A stretch of DNA of 64,000 nucleotides from Nocardioides daphniae (GTDB lineage Bacteria; Actinomycetota; Actinomycetes; Propionibacteriales; Nocardioidaceae). Under the pieces are notes generated by a model that worked only from the letters and a program-made list of their open reading frames with translations, was not told the DNA's origin and ran no database searches. Both the position numbers and the translations under genes were made by a program. Positions 1 to 13,589 of this stretch are shown in pieces; position 1 is the stretch's first letter, and each line of letters opens with the position of its first letter. The DNA lies in the NCBI RefSeq assembly GCF_004777465.1, contig NZ_CP038462.1, positions 1,736,001 through 1,800,000 of the forward strand. The letters are read 5' to 3'.

Positions 1-10
1 CGAGCACGCG

Positions 11-37
11 GACCGGCCCCCGGGGAGGGGACCGGTC
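11..37 (-). terminator. inverted repeat downstream of cvnD
   Basis: GACCGG at 11-16 pairs with CCGGTC at 32-37. After one C/A mismatch, CCCC at 18-21 pairs with GGGG at 27-30, closing on a five-base loop. It lies about 40 bases past the cvnD stop. No T-tract follows, so termination is inferred from position and stem strength only. Confidence 0.35.
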
Positions 38-77
38 GACGTGTCGGTGCTGTGCCGGAGGGTGCAGGAGGGGGTGG

Positions 78-663
78 TCAGCCGACGGGGATCTGGCTCG
101 CCATCCGCTCGAGCGCGTACTCGGTGACGCGGATCAGGGCACCCTTGGCGGACTCGCGGTCGCGGGCGTCGATCCGGATCATCGGCACGTGGGCCGGGAG
201 CGCGAGAGCCTCGCGGACCTGCTCGAGCTCGAACTGCGGGCCCTGGTCGAACTGGTTGAGGGCCACGATGAAGGGCAGGCCCTTCTCCTCGAAGTAGTCG
301 AGGGGGGAGAACGCCTCGTCGAGGCGGTTGGTGTCCACCAGCACGATGGCGCCGATGGCGCCCAGGCACAGGTCGTCCCACATGAACCAGAAGCGCTTCT
401 GGCCGGGGTGCCGAAGAGGTAGAGGATCAGGTCCTCACCGAGGGTGATGCGGCCGAAGTCCATGGCCACCGTGGTGGTGTGCTTCGTGGGGACCTGCGAG
501 ATGTCGTCGACGCCCTCCGACTCGTCGGTGACGAGGGCCTCGGTCCGCAGGGGTCGATCTCGGAGACGGAGCCGACCAGGGTCGTCTTGCCGACGCCGAA
601 GCCTCCGGCAATCACGATCTTGGTGGAGGCGGCGCCACGGGAGTCAGAAGGCTCGAAGTCCAC
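78..663 (-). CDS. cvnD: CvnD-like conservon GTPase (two indels in this sequence)
   Basis: Small Ras-like GTPase that closes an actinobacterial conservon and is expected to work at the membrane with the CvnA sensor. The P-loop GGFGVGKTT lies near the N terminus, followed by FGRITLG, LFGTPGQ-like and NQFD motifs, the last probably the guanine-specificity element. The reading frame breaks twice. Both breaks (about 549 and 406) are explained by a C5 run read as C4 on the coding strand. Restoring both bases gives 195 codons, normal for the family. The start overlaps the end of cvnC by 20 bases, so the genes are probably translationally coupled. The indels look technical. Confidence 0.85.
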
Positions 664-1009
664 GGAGGGTCCTTTCGATCAGGTCGCGACGCTGGTCACT
701 GGAGGAGTTGGAGGTGATGGTTGCCTGGACGGCCACGTGACCGGCCTCGATGAGGTCGGCCAGGAGCACCCGCACCACGCCGATCGGCATGGAGACGAGG
801 GCCGAGACCTCGGCAACGGAACGGAGGTGGCACACGTCCACGACGTGGGCGATCGAGGCGTTGGGCCACGACCGACCGTGGGCGTGCTCCTGGAGGCGGA
901 GGGTCGCCTCGACCGGCAGGTCCACCTTGGGCTTGGTGCGCCCCGCCGTGATGGTGAAGGGTCTGACGATCCGCGGTGCGGGGGCGTCGTCCCAGTCCTG
1001 GTCAGCCAT
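644..1009 (-). CDS. cvnC: CvnC-like DUF742 protein
   Basis: A 121-residue DUF742 protein, third member of the conservon. These proteins have a winged-helix-like fold and are thought to link the sensor to the GTPase; their biochemical activity is unsettled. The sequence shows the family pattern: an IVRPFTITAGRT segment near residue 14, then SIAHVVDVCHLRSVAEVSA, then a hydrophobic VRVLLADLIEAGHV helix. ATG starts at 1009, 11 bases after the cvnB stop, and the end overlaps cvnD. The frame is intact. Confidence 0.85.
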   Translation of the reverse strand: MADQDWDDAPAPRIVRPFTITAGRTKPKVDLPVEATLRLQEHAHGRSWPNASIAHVVDVCHLRSVAEVSALVSMPIGVVRVLLADLIEAGHVAVQATITSNSSSDQRRDLIERTLRGLRAF

Positions 1010-1020
1010 GTGGTCTCACC

Positions 1021-1440
1021 TCACGCAGTCGGCTGGGGCACCCGCGCCTGCGCCTGGACCATGCGGCCCACGCGCTCGACGAGGAGCGCCATCTCGTAGC
1101 CGACCTGGCCGATGTCGGCGGAGTCCTGGGTCAGGACGGCGAGGTTGGAGCCGTCGCCGACCGCCATGAGGAGCAGGTAGCCCAGCTCCATCTCGATGAC
1201 CGTCTGGAGCACCGGTCCACCCTCGAAGAGGCGGGAGGCACCCACGGCCAGCGAGGCGAGGCCGGAGGAGACCGCCGCGACCTGCTCGGCACGGTCGGCC
1301 GGGAGGCGGTCGCTCGCGGCCATGAGCAGGCCGTCCGCGGACACCAGCACGGCGTGGGCGGTGCCGGGGACCTCCTGGATGAACTTGGTGACGATCCAGT
1401 TCAGTCCGGTGTCCTGGGCGGATGCGCTTTCGTTGGTCAT
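1021..1440 (-). CDS. cvnB: CvnB-like roadblock/LC7 protein
   Basis: A 139-residue roadblock/LC7 protein, the MglB-like partner of the conservon GTPase. Roadblock proteins act as dimers that regulate or activate small GTPases. The typical opening [14 protein letters not shown] and the [15 protein letters not shown] strand are present, with a central [18 protein letters not shown] segment. The start is the ATG at 1440, which overlaps the cvnA stop as ATGA. Longer readings upstream lie inside cvnA and are rejected. The frame is intact. Confidence 0.88.
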   Translation of the reverse strand: MTNESASAQDTGLNWIVTKFIQEVPGTAHAVLVSADGLLMAASDRLPADRAEQVAAVSSGLASLAVGASRLFEGGPVLQTVIEMELGYLLLMAVGDGSNLAVLTQDSADIGQVGYEMALLVERVGRMVQAQARVPQPTA

Positions 1441-4400
1441 GCCGGACCTTCCTTCTGGGTGTTGGTGGTGGTGGCTGATGCGGAGCGTCCGCGGGAGACG
1501 CCCGCCGCGTGGGCCGCGAGGCGCTTGCGGATGGCCTCCGGGTCGCGCGCGGGAGCGGTACGCGTCGGGGCGACGCTTCCGGGGACCAGACGTCGGCCGG
1601 GCTGACGCTGGGGGAGGCCGGAGGTGGCGGTGGGAACCGCCTCCGACTCGTTGGCGCGGTGGGCGGCCTGCCAGCCGGCGTCGGCGCTGGTGCCCCACGA
1701 CGTCTGCGGACCGTTGCCCAGCCAGCCCGAGGCCGGGGCCTGGGTGGCGGGCGGGACGATGCCGTTGGTTCCGGGGGTACGCGTGGGAAGGGCGCCGTTG
1801 GTGCCGTTCGCTGCAGCCGGCTCGGCGGCGGGAGCCTCGGGCTCGGACGCCTCGTCGACGACGAGCTCGGCGGACTCCGCGGGCAGCGCCTGCGGAGCGG
1901 ACGCCGCCTGAGTCTCGGTCTGCGTCTCGGCGTGCACCTCCGGCTGGCTGGCCTCGACGACCGGGGCGGCCTTCGGGGCGTCCAGACCGAGCGGGTCCTC
2001 GGGCGAGATCGCCGGGGCGGCCGGAGCGACGGCGGCGGGCGCCTCGTCCTGCGTCGGGGTCTTCTCCTCCGCGACCGGGTCGGCGTGCTTGCCAGCAGCG
2101 GCCGCACGGGCGGCACGGGCCTCGCGCAGGGAGAACATGCCCAGGGCCCCGCTCTCGGCCTTGCCGCCGCTCGCACCGTCGTCACCGGCGGTCCGGGCGA
2201 ACATGCTCACGTTCGGGTCCGGCTCGGGGGCCACCTCGGGGGCCGGGGCCGGGGCCTCGACCAGGGCGACGGGCTCGGGTACGACCTCCTCGACCGGAGC
2301 CGGCTCCTCGACTGCCTCAGGGGCTTCGGCGGCACCGCCGAAGAGGCTTCCGCCTGCCGGGGCGACCGCTGCCTGACGGCCGGGCACGGTGGCGCCGGGG
2401 CGGCGCTTCGGCAGACCGGTCACGGCGCTGATTGCCGCGTTGATCTGCTCGACCTGACGGTCCTCCTCGGGCTCCACCACGACCTCGGGTGCCACGATCT
2501 CGGGTGCCTTGGCGACAGGAGCCGGGGTGGGCTCGGGTGCGCTCGGCGTACGCTGCGGCAGCGGGTCGGTCAGGGGGTCGCCCAACGGAGCGGGGAGCGG
2601 GTCGTTGAGCGGGTCGGGCGTGGAGGCCTTCGCCGCGGGGGCGGCGGGCTCCTCGAGGACGGGCTCGACGACCGGCTCGATGACGGGGGCGACGGTCGGG
2701 GTGATCACCGGTGCGGAGGCCTGTGCCGGCACGTCGATCGTCGACGGCACGTCGATCGGCGGGGGTGCCGTCACTACGGTCTCCGGCTTGGAGCCGCCGA
2801 CCAGGAGCGAGTCCGGGATGCCGACCGTGGCGGTCACGCCGCCGCGTCCGTTCTTGCTGAGCTTCACGTCGAGATCGTGGCGGTGGGCCAGGCGGCTGAC
2901 CACGAAGAGACCCATGCGGCGTGCGGCGTCAGGGGTGATGCCGACGTCTGAGCGCAACATGCCGTTGAGCTGCTGCAGGACGTCCTCGGGCAGTCCGAGA
3001 CCACCGTCGGAGACGGAGATGACGGTCTGGCCCACGGCGCTCGTCGTGCTGACGTGCACCGGCTCGGTGGGCGGCGAGAACGACAGCGCGTTGTCGATGA
3101 GCTCGGTCAGCAGGTGGACCACGTCGTTGGCGACGGCTCCGACGAGCTGCTCGCTCGAGGCGCCGCGCATCTCCACCCGCTGGTATTCCTGCACACCGGC
3201 GGTGGCGGCCTGGAGCGCGTCGTTGAGCGACAGGCTATGGGCGTCGCGCTGGCGCACGGGGGCGTCGGAGAGGATCACGAGGCTCTCCGCGGTGCGGCGC
3301 TGGCGGGCGGCCAGGTGGTCGAGGCGGAAGAGGCTTTCCAGGCGGCGGGGGTCCTGCTCGTCGCGCTCCAGCTCCTCGATGAGGCCGAGCTGCTGGTTGA
3401 TCAGCGAGGTGTTGCGGCGCGAGAGCGTCACGAACATCTCACCGACCTGCGTACGCAGCTGGGCCTCGCCCTGGGCCAGGTCGACCGCGGTCTGGTGGAG
3501 CTCGTCCACCGCGCGGGCCAGCTGACCCATCTCCTCGTTGGTGTGCACGGGGATCCGGTCGATCGCGCCCGGGTCGCCGCCGGCGCGGATCGTGGCCACG
3601 GCCTGCGGCAGCTTGGTGCTCGCGACCTCGCGGGCGCTGTCACGCACCGTGAGCACGGGGCGCGTCATCAGGCGCGCGATGATCCAGGCCAGCAGGAGGG
3701 TGGCGAGCAGCGAGGCCGCCAGGATGACGATGTTGAGCACGGCCTGGGAGCCGGCCTCGGCGGCGTTCTCGTCGAGCGCCTCCTCCGACTCGGTCAGCAC
3801 CTGCTCGGACAGGCTGTCGTAGACCTCGAGGGCCTCCTCGTAGGCCAGCTCGCCGGTGCCCTTCTCGACCGTGTCGAAGCGGGAGGCGTTGAGCGAGCGG
3901 AGGTCGAGCACGTCGGGGGCGTCGTTGCGGGCGCGGGCCAGCTGCGAGATCGCGGCGTCCTCGACGCCGAGCGCGGAGAAGACGTCGGACGAGTTGGTGA
4001 TGCGGTTGCCCTGGTAGGCGACCTGGAGCTGCTGCATGGTGAAGGCCAGACGACCCTCCATCACGTAGCCGATCTGCTGGAGCACCGGCTCCGGGGCGTT
4101 CTGTCCGTTGACGATGGACTGGTAGAAGTCGCTCACGCCGTTGTGGAGCTGGCGGACCTGCGACAGCGACTGCAGCAGCGTCACGTAGGCACGGCCGTCG
4201 CGGAGCTGGTCGCTCAACGCCACCAGGCCCTCGAGCTGCGCCTTCTGGTTCTGGGTGAGGGCCTCGTCGTCGATCTGCGCCTCGAGCTTCTCTGCGGCCT
4301 GACGGACCTTCTCCACGGCCTCGGTGCGGGCGGGGGAGTTCGACGCGGACTCGGAGCGCGCGACCACGGTCGCCGACTCGGCGGCGTACAGGTAGTCGAT

Positions 4401-4640
4401 CGTCGGGCCGAGCACGCGGATCTGGCCCGCGGTGGCTCGGTACTCCTCGGCGACGATCCAGGCCTCCACCGACTTGTCGACCGCGAACCACGAGGCGGCC
4501 ACCATGGGGAAGGCGAGCGCCAGGGCGATCTTGTTGCGCAGCTTCCACCCGGAGACGCGCCAACCGGCACGCGACTTCACGTCCTCCACGTCGGAGGTTT
4601 CCGACGAGGACGACGACACGCCGTTCTTGTTCGTTGCCAT
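1437..4640 (-). CDS. cvnA: CvnA-like sensor histidine kinase
   Basis: Large membrane sensor of the conservon, 1067 residues. Order: short cytoplasmic lead; TM1 near residues 36-53; a helical extracytoplasmic region of about 250 residues resembling nitrate/nitrite-sensing domains; TM2 ([18 protein letters not shown]); HAMP-like linker; a DHLAARQRR segment; a GHKL ATPase with N-box [15 protein letters not shown] and G-box-like DGGLGLP. About 400 C-terminal residues are Pro/Ala/Glu-rich and probably disordered. ATG at 4640 is preceded by GGGGAG. It heads a tightly coupled cvnABCD operon, divergent from uvrB. The usual fifth gene, a cytochrome P450, is not inside the window. The ligand is unknown. 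Confidence 0.85.
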   Translation of the reverse strand: MATNKNGVSSSSSETSDVEDVKSRAGWRVSGWKLRNKIALALAFPMVAASWFAVDKSVEAWIVAEEYRATAGQIRVLGPTIDYLYAAESATVVARSESASNSPARTEAVEKVRQAAEKLEAQIDDEALTQNQKAQLEGLVALSDQLRDGRAYVTLLQSLSQVRQLHNGVSDFYQSIVNGQNAPEPVLQQIGYVMEGRLAFTMQQLQVAYQGNRITNSSDVFSALGVEDAAISQLARARNDAPDVLDLRSLNASRFDTVEKGTGELAYEEALEVYDSLSEQVLTESEEALDENAAEAGSQAVLNIVILAASLLATLLLAWIIARLMTRPVLTVRDSAREVASTKLPQAVATIRAGGDPGAIDRIPVHTNEEMGQLARAVDELHQTAVDLAQGEAQLRTQVGEMFVTLSRRNTSLINQQLGLIEELERDEQDPRRLESLFRLDHLAARQRRTAESLVILSDAPVRQRDAHSLSLNDALQAATAGVQEYQRVEMRGASSEQLVGAVANDVVHLLTELIDNALSFSPPTEPVHVSTTSAVGQTVISVSDGGLGLPEDVLQQLNGMLRSDVGITPDAARRMGLFVVSRLAHRHDLDVKLSKNGRGGVTATVGIPDSLLVGGSKPETVVTAPPPIDVPSTIDVPAQASAPVITPTVAPVIEPVVEPVLEEPAAPAAKASTPDPLNDPLPAPLGDPLTDPLPQRTPSAPEPTPAPVAKAPEIVAPEVVVEPEEDRQVEQINAAISAVTGLPKRRPGATVPGRQAAVAPAGGSLFGGAAEAPEAVEEPAPVEEVVPEPVALVEAPAPAPEVAPEPDPNVSMFARTAGDDGASGGKAESGALGMFSLREARAARAAAAGKHADPVAEEKTPTQDEAPAAVAPAAPAISPEDPLGLDAPKAAPVVEASQPEVHAETQTETQAASAPQALPAESAELVVDEASEPEAPAAEPAAANGTNGALPTRTPGTNGIVPPATQAPASGWLGNGPQTSWGTSADAGWQAAHRANESEAVPTATSGLPQRQPGRRLVPGSVAPTRTAPARDPEAIRKRLAAHAAGVSRGRSASATTTNTQKEGPA

Positions 4641-4866
4641 GAGCTCCCCGGTTGGTGCGTCTGGTGGTTCGTCCGTGGACGGGTGGACCGCGGATCGGGC
4701 CCGGACGACAACATAAGGACGAAACCGCGCCCGTGTTCGTGGAATGGCAGGACTCGTGTGACGAAAGTTGCTGGTTGGGGCGGGGTGCATCGGGTCCCCG
4801 CGCCCGCGCCCGCGTGCGGGAGCCTGGGACGAGCGTGTTGTCGGACCCTCCGCGTACGCTCGAACC
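4641..4866. promoter_or_regulatory. divergent cvnA/uvrB intergenic region with uvrB -10
   Basis: 226 bases between divergent cvnA and uvrB. TACGCT at 4855-4860 fits the actinobacterial TANNNT -10 and sits six bases before the uvrB ATG, implying a leaderless mRNA. A GAAC half-site follows at 4862-4865 but no GTTC partner at the right spacing, so no full LexA box is claimed. Apart from the cvnA ribosome site at the left end, nothing else was recognised. Confidence 0.4.
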
Positions 4867-6992
4867 ATGCGGCCAGTGAGCGACCTGGAGCGCCGGGTGG
4901 CGCCCTTCACCGTCAAGTCCGACTACCAGCCGTCGGGCGACCAACCGACGGCGATCAAGGAGATCTCCGAGCGCATCCGTGCGGGGGAGAAGGACGTCGT
5001 CCTTCTCGGCGCCACCGGTACCGGCAAGACCGCGACGGTGGCCTGGGTGACCGAGCAGCTGCAGCGTCCGGTGCTGGTGCTCCAGCCCAACAAGACGCTC
5101 GCCGCCCAGTTCGCCAACGAGCTGCGTCAGCTCTTCCCCGACAACGCGGTCGAGTACTTCGTCTCGTACTACGACTACTACCAGCCCGAGGCGTACGTCC
5201 CGCAGACCGACACCTACATCGAGAAGGACTCCTCCATCAACGAGGAGGTGGAGCGGCTGCGCCACTCCGCGACCAACTCGTTGCTGACCCGGCGTGACGT
5301 CATCGTGGTCTCGACGGTGTCGTGCATCTACGGCCTGGGCACCCCGCAGGAGTACGTCGACCGGATGGTGCGCCTCAAGCGCGGCGAGGAGCGCGACCGC
5401 GACAAGCTGCTCCGCCAGCTCGTCGACAACCAGTACACCCGCAACGACCTGAGCTTCACGCGTGGCACGTTCCGGGTCCGCGGCGACACGGTCGAGGTCT
5501 TCCCGGTCTACGAGGAGATGGCGATCCGGATCGAGTTCTTCGGTGACGAGGTGGAGCGGCTGATGACCCTCCACCCGGTGACCGGCGAGGTGCTCACCGA
5601 GGACGACGAGATCCACGTGTTCCCGGCGACCCACTACGTCGCGGGCCCCGAGCGCATGGAGCGGGCGATCAAGGGCATCGAGGCCGAGCTGGTCGAGCAG
5701 CTCGCCACCTTCGAGCGGCAGGGCAAGCTGCTGGAGGCGCAGCGACTGCGCATGCGCACCACGTACGACGTCGAGATGATGCGCCAGGTCGGCTCCTGCT
5801 CCGGCATCGAGAACTACTCGATGCACATGGACGGCCGCAACCGGAGCGCGCCCAACACCCTGCTCGATTACTTCCCCGAGGACTTCGTCCTGGTCATCGA
5901 CGAGTCCCACGTGGCCGTGCCGCAGATCGGCGGCATGTACGAGGGCGACATGTCGCGCAAGCGCAACCTGGTGGAGCACGGCTTCCGGCTGCCGTCGGCG
6001 ATGGACAACCGCCCGCTGCGCTGGGAGGAGTTCCTCGACCGGATCGGGCAGACGATCTACCTCTCGGCGACGCCGGGCGACTACGAGCTCGACCGCGTCG
6101 GCGGACCGCAGAACGCGGTGCAGCAGATCATCCGTCCGACCGGCCTGGTCGACCCGGAGGTGATCGTCAAGCCGACGAAGGGTCAGATCGACGACCTGAT
6201 CCACGAGATCCGGGAGCGCGTGGAGAAGGACGAGCGCGTCCTGGTGACCACCCTGACCAAGAAGATGTCCGAGGACCTCACCGACTACCTGCTCGAGGCC
6301 GGCATCCGCACCCGCTACCTGCACTCCGAGGTCGACACCCTCAAGCGCATCGAGCTGCTCCGTGACCTCCGCCTGGGGGAGTACGACGTGCTCGTCGGCA
6401 TCAACCTGCTGCGCGAGGGCCTGGACCTCCCCGAGGTGTCGCTTGTCGCCATCCTCGATGCCGACAAGGAGGGCTTCCTGCGCTCCGACAAGTCCCTCAT
6501 CCAGACGATCGGACGTGCGGCCCGCAACGTCTCCGGCCAGGTCCACATGTATGCGGACCGGATCACCCGGTCGATGGAGGCGGCGATCGACGAGACCAAC
6601 CGCCGTCGCGCCATCCAGGTCGCCTACAACGCCGAGCACGGGATCGACCCGCAGCCGCTGCGCAAGAAGATCGCCGACATCACCGAGATGCTCGCCCGCG
6701 AGGACGAGACGACCCAGGAGCTGTTGCAGACCTGGGCCGACGTGGGTCAGAAGGGCCGCGCCGGCGGCGTGAAGCCCAAGGGCTCGCCGACGCCGATGCT
6801 CTCAAGCTGCACAAGGACCTGCCCGACACGGCCGGCATCCCCAGCTCCGACCTGGCCGAACTCATCCAGCAGCTCACCGACCAGATGAAGACCGCGGCCG
6901 CTGAGCTCCAGTTCGAGGTTGCCGCGCGGCTGCGCGACGAGATCAGCGAGCTCAAGAAGGAGCTGCGCCAGATGATGGAGGCCACGAAGTGA
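4867..6992 (+). CDS. uvrB: excinuclease ABC subunit UvrB (one indel)
   Basis: Damage-verifying helicase-like subunit of nucleotide excision repair; acts with UvrA and UvrC. Visible features: Walker [10 protein letters not shown] near residue 44, the beta-hairpin [16 protein letters not shown]-like IDESHV, helicase motif VI IGRAARN, and a C-terminal UVR coiled-coil ([11 protein letters not shown]) that binds UvrC. A single lost base near 6780 (likely GGGG read as GGG) shifts the frame before the UVR segment. Correcting it gives 708 residues, the usual size. ATG at 4867 follows a TACGCT -10. The stop overlaps the next gene by four bases (GTGA). Confidence 0.95.
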
Positions 6993-7435
6993 CAGCGATC
7001 GAGTTCCAGGTGACGTTCGACGCCCACGACCCCGGTCGGCAGGCCCTCTTCTGGGCCGAGGCCCTCGGCTACCGGCTCCAGCCGCCGCCCGGCGACTTCA
7101 CCTCGTGGGACGACGCGCTCGATGCCTGGGGCGTCCCGCCCGAGGCGCGCAACTCCCGCTCCGCCATCGTGCCTGAGGAGGGGGAGAGCGGCCCGCGGGT
7201 CTTCTTCCAGCAGGTCCCGGAGGAGAAGTCGGTGAAGAACAGGGTCCACCTCGACCTGCGGGTGGCGCCCGGACTCTCCGGGGACGACCGGGCTGCTGCC
7301 CACGAGGAGGCTGCGGAGAGGCTGGTCGCGGCTGGTGCCACCGTCGTACGCCGGGTGCCGCCCTCCCAGGAGATGGGCGACGGGAGCTTCATCGTCATGG
7401 CCGACCCCGAGGGCAACGAGTTCTGCCTGGACTGA
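6989..7435 (+). CDS. VOC-family (glyoxalase-like) protein
   Basis: A 148-residue vicinal-oxygen-chelate protein of the small glyoxalase-like type common in actinobacteria. It begins [21 protein letters not shown], contains RVFFQQVPE and HLDLRV strands, and ends with [12 protein letters not shown], where the final E-F-C pattern matches the metal-site strand of this fold. GTG start overlaps the uvrB stop as GTGA, so the two are cotranscribed. Substrate unknown; a role in repair is not implied by linkage alone. Confidence 0.75.
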   Translation: MTAIEFQVTFDAHDPGRQALFWAEALGYRLQPPPGDFTSWDDALDAWGVPPEARNSRSAIVPEEGESGPRVFFQQVPEEKSVKNRVHLDLRVAPGLSGDDRAAAHEEAAERLVAAGATVVRRVPPSQEMGDGSFIVMADPEGNEFCLD

Positions 7436-7480
7436 CGGCTCGTCGCGAGGGGCTGGGGCTCGGCGGGTCCGTGATCTAGG

Positions 7481-8488
7481 GTGACCTGCATCACAGCCGA
7501 GCCTGCGGGGTGCACGTTGGACGTTGTCGAGACGGACCTGTTGATCATCGGCGCGGGGCCGACCGGGCTCTTCGCGACCTACTACGCGGGGTTCCGCGGG
7601 CTGCGGGTCGTGCTGGTCGACTCCCTTCCGGAGCTGGGCGGTCAGATCACCGCCATGTACCCGGAGAAGCGGATCGCCGACGTGGCCGGCTTCCCGGCGG
7701 TGAAGGGCCGCGACCTGGTGGAGGGCCTGGTTGCCCAGGCCAGCACGGCCGGTGCCACCCACCTCCTGGAGCGCACCGCGTTGTCGCTCACCCAGGAGGC
7801 CGACTCCGTCTCCGTGGGGCTCGACGACGGCACCACGGTGCGGGCCGCAGCCGTCCTGGTGACCGCCGGCATCGGCACCTTCACCCCGCGGCCGCTGCCG
7901 GTCGGCCCGGAGTGGGTGGGCCGGGGCGTCGAGTACTTCGTGCCGGACTTCGAGCCGTACCGGAGCAAGGACGTCGTGGTCGTCGGGGGAGGCGACAGTG
8001 CCTTCGACTGGGCCGAGCACCTCGAGCCGCTGGCATCCTCGGTGACCCTCGTGCACCGACGGGACGCGTTCCGCGCCCACGAGCGTACGGTCGCGGCCGT
8101 GCGGGCCTCGTCGGTGCGGATCCTGACGAAGGCCCAGGTGGTCGAGATCAGCGGCGGCGACGCGGTCAAGGCCGTGGTGGTGCGCACCGACGACGGCGTC
8201 GAGGAGGTCCTTCCGTGCCAGGCCGTCGTCGCCGCGCTCGGCTTCGTGGCTGACCTGGGGCCCATCCAGACCTGGGGGCTGGAGACGGCCAAGCGGCACG
8301 TGGTCGTCGACAGCTCCATGCGGACCTCCCTCGAGCGGGTCTTCGCCGCCGGTGACATCACCGACTACCCGGGCAAGGTGCGCCTCATCGCCGTGGGCTT
8401 CGGGGAGGCAGCAACCGCGGTCAACAACGCCGCCGTCGTGATCGACCCGTCGGCCCACGTCTTCCCCGGTCACTCCAGCGAGGCATGA
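7481..8488 (+). CDS. ferredoxin--NADP(+) reductase-like flavoprotein
   Basis: FAD/NAD(P)-dependent oxidoreductase of the thioredoxin-reductase-like FNR type (ferredoxin-NADP reductase type 2), about 335 residues. The FAD dinucleotide motif is LIIGAGPTGLFATYYAG. A second Rossmann motif, [14 protein letters not shown], binds the pyridine nucleotide. FAAGDITDYPGK is the C-terminal FAD motif. No CxxC redox pair is present in the central domain, which separates it from true thioredoxin reductases. Two starts are possible: GTG 7481 or TTG 7517, the latter just before the conserved DVVETDLLIIGAG. The electron partner is not identifiable here. Confidence 0.8.
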   Translation: MTCITAEPAGCTLDVVETDLLIIGAGPTGLFATYYAGFRGLRVVLVDSLPELGGQITAMYPEKRIADVAGFPAVKGRDLVEGLVAQASTAGATHLLERTALSLTQEADSVSVGLDDGTTVRAAAVLVTAGIGTFTPRPLPVGPEWVGRGVEYFVPDFEPYRSKDVVVVGGGDSAFDWAEHLEPLASSVTLVHRRDAFRAHERTVAAVRASSVRILTKAQVVEISGGDAVKAVVVRTDDGVEEVLPCQAVVAALGFVADLGPIQTWGLETAKRHVVVDSSMRTSLERVFAAGDITDYPGKVRLIAVGFGEAATAVNNAAVVIDPSAHVFPGHSSEA

Positions 8489-8602
8489 CGCCCTGTGAGT
8501 CTCCCCACGCGTGCCGCGTGGAACAGTACGCGGGTCAGGTCCGTTCACTGGCGACAGAGAAGTTACCGAGGTGACGCGTGGTACAAACGCGGGTCACCAA
8601 TC

Positions 8603-8620
8603 AGGAAGGCCGAGACCTTG
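8603..8620 (+). promoter_or_regulatory. ribosome binding site deciding a TTG start
   Basis: AGGAAGG at 8603-8609 lies eight bases before TTG at 8618. The protein reads LRVALLSYRSKPHVGG from there, the normal beginning of a GT4 glycosyltransferase. The frame is open upstream to 8495, but that extension is basic and lacks a ribosome site. The rest of 8489-8602 shows no gene. Confidence 0.6.
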
Positions 8621-10587
8621 CGCGTTGCACTGCTCTCCTACCGCAGCAAGCCCCACGTCGGCGGCCAGGGCATCTACCTGCGCCACCTGAGCCGTGAGCT
8701 CGTGGCGCTGGGGCACGAGGTCGAGGTCTTCTCGGGCCAGCCGTACCCGATCCTCGACGAGGGTGTGAAGCTCACCAAGGTGCCTTCGCTCGACCTCTAC
8801 CGCGAGCCCGACCCGTTCCGGGTCCCCAAGCTCAAGGAGTTCCGCGACCTGATCGACGTCGAGGAGTTCCTGACCATGTGCACCGCCGGCTTCCCCGAGC
8901 CGAGGACCTTCAGCAAGCGCGTGGCGCGCCTCCTCAAGGACCGCGTCGACGACTTCGACGTCGTCCACGACAACCAGGTGCTGGGTGACGGGATGCTCGC
9001 CATCGAGAAGATGGGGCTGCCACTCGTCACGACGCTGCACCACCCGATCACGTTCGACCGCCGGGTCGAGCTCGCGACCGCGCCGACGCTGCGCAAGAAG
9101 CTCTCGTTGCGCCGCTGGTACGGCTTCCTGCGGATGCAGGGCCGCGTGGCCCGCCAGGCGCGCAAGATCCTCACCCCGTCGGAGTCCTCGAAGCGCGACA
9201 TCGCCACTGACTTCGGCGTCGACCCCGCCCGGATGCAGGTGATCCTGCTCGGCGTCGAGGACTCGTTCGTCCCCCCGACGACTCCACGGGTCCCCGGGCG
9301 GATCCTGGCCATGGCCAGCGCCGACGCCCCGATGAAGGGGATCTCCACGCTCCTCGAGGCGTTCGCGAAGCTGCGCACGGAGCGGGACCTGTCCCTGGTC
9401 CTGGTCACCAAGCCCGCCCCGGGCGGCCGCACGGAGCAGCTGATCGAGACCCTCGGCATCGGTGAGCACGTGAGCTTCGTCAGCGGCGTCTCCGACGCCG
9501 AGCTCGTGGAGCTCATGGGCTCTGCCGAGCTGGCCTGCGTCCCCTCCCTGTACGAGGGCTTCTCGCTCCCCACCGCCGAGCTCATGGCCTGCGCCACCCC
9601 GCTCGTCGTCTCCCGCGCTGGCGCCATCCCCGAGGTCGTCGGCGAGGACGGAGAGTGTGCCGACCTGGTCACCCCCGGTGACGTCGGCGAGCTGACCCAC
9701 GCCATCGCCGCCCTGCTGGACGACCCCGAGCGGCGGGCCCGGATGGGCGCTGCCGGACGCCAGCGGGTGCTCGACATGTTCAGCTGGCGCGCGGTCGCGC
9801 AGAAGACCGCCGCTGCCTACGAAGAAGTGATCAACGACTACCGGGCCGAGAAGGCCCAGGGGGGTGACGTGCTGACCGTTGACTTCGACCGACTCGGTCT
9901 CAAGGCGGGCGACCGCGTGCTCGACATGGGCTGTGGCGCCGGTCGCCACGCCTTCGAGATGTACCGCCGCGGCGGCGACGTGATCGCTTTCGACCAGGAC
10001 GCCGCAGAGCTGGAGAACGTCCGCAACCTCTTCGTCGCGATGAAGGAGGCGGGCGAGGTCCCCGAGGGCGCCGAGGCTGACGTCAAGGAGGGCGACGCGC
10101 TCGCGCTGCCCTTCGCCGACGGTGAGTTCGACCGCGTCGTCGCGGCCGAGGTGCTGGAGCACATCCCCGCCGACATCCAGGCGATCCAGGAGCTCGTACG
10201 CGTGCTCCGGCCCGGCGGCACCCTGGCGGTCTCGGTGCCCCGCTGGCTGCCCGAGGTGATCAACTGGAAGCTCTCCGACGACTACCACAACGTCGAGGGC
10301 GGCCACATCCGCATCTACACGGACAAGGAGCTCATCGACAAGATCTCCAAGGCCGGCCTCAACTTCACGGGCAAGGACTACGCCCACGGCCTGCACGCGC
10401 CGTACTGGTGGATCAAGTGCGCGGTCGGCGTCAACAACGACGACCACCCGCTCGCCAAGGCCTACCACAAGCTCCTGGTCTGGGAGATCATGAAGCAGCC
10501 GAAGGTGCTGCAGCTGGCCGGCAAGGTCCTGGACCCGATGATCGGCAAGAGCATGGTCCTCTACTTCACGAAGCCGCTCAGCGCCTG

Positions 10588-10588
<1 letters not shown>
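8618..10588 (+). CDS. GT4 glycosyltransferase joined to class I SAM methyltransferase
   Basis: One open frame of 656 codons holding two enzymes. Residues 1 to about 410 are a GT-B fold retaining glycosyltransferase (GT4): glycine-rich HVGGQGIYLRHLS, then the donor-site E-x7-E motif EGFSLPTAE near residue 313. From about residue 418 a class I methyltransferase follows, with motif I VLDMGCGAG near 434, acidic FDQD, and VLEHIP / VLRPGGTLAVSVP. The substrate is unknown. The join falls on a G6 run followed by TGAC and GTG, so this may really be two genes (see 9859-9871). It lies one base from the toroid gene, suggesting a common product. Confidence 0.8.
9859..9871 (+). other. G6 run at GT/methyltransferase junction: probable lost base
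   Basis: Six G at 9859-9864 precede TGA (9865-9867, out of frame) and an in-frame GTG at 9869. If the run is really seven G, the glycosyltransferase stops at that TGA and the methyltransferase starts at GTG 9869, with the G-run acting as its ribosome site. Similar undercalls occur throughout the window. Confidence 0.5.
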
Positions 10589-13556
<2,968 letters not shown>

Positions 13557-13589
13557 GGCGCCGATGCTAGCCAACCGTCACCAGACGGG

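Noticed and set aside
4862..4878. LexA box at uvrB
   Set aside because: Only a GAAC half-site; the expected GTTC partner is replaced by CGGCC, so it does not meet the consensus.
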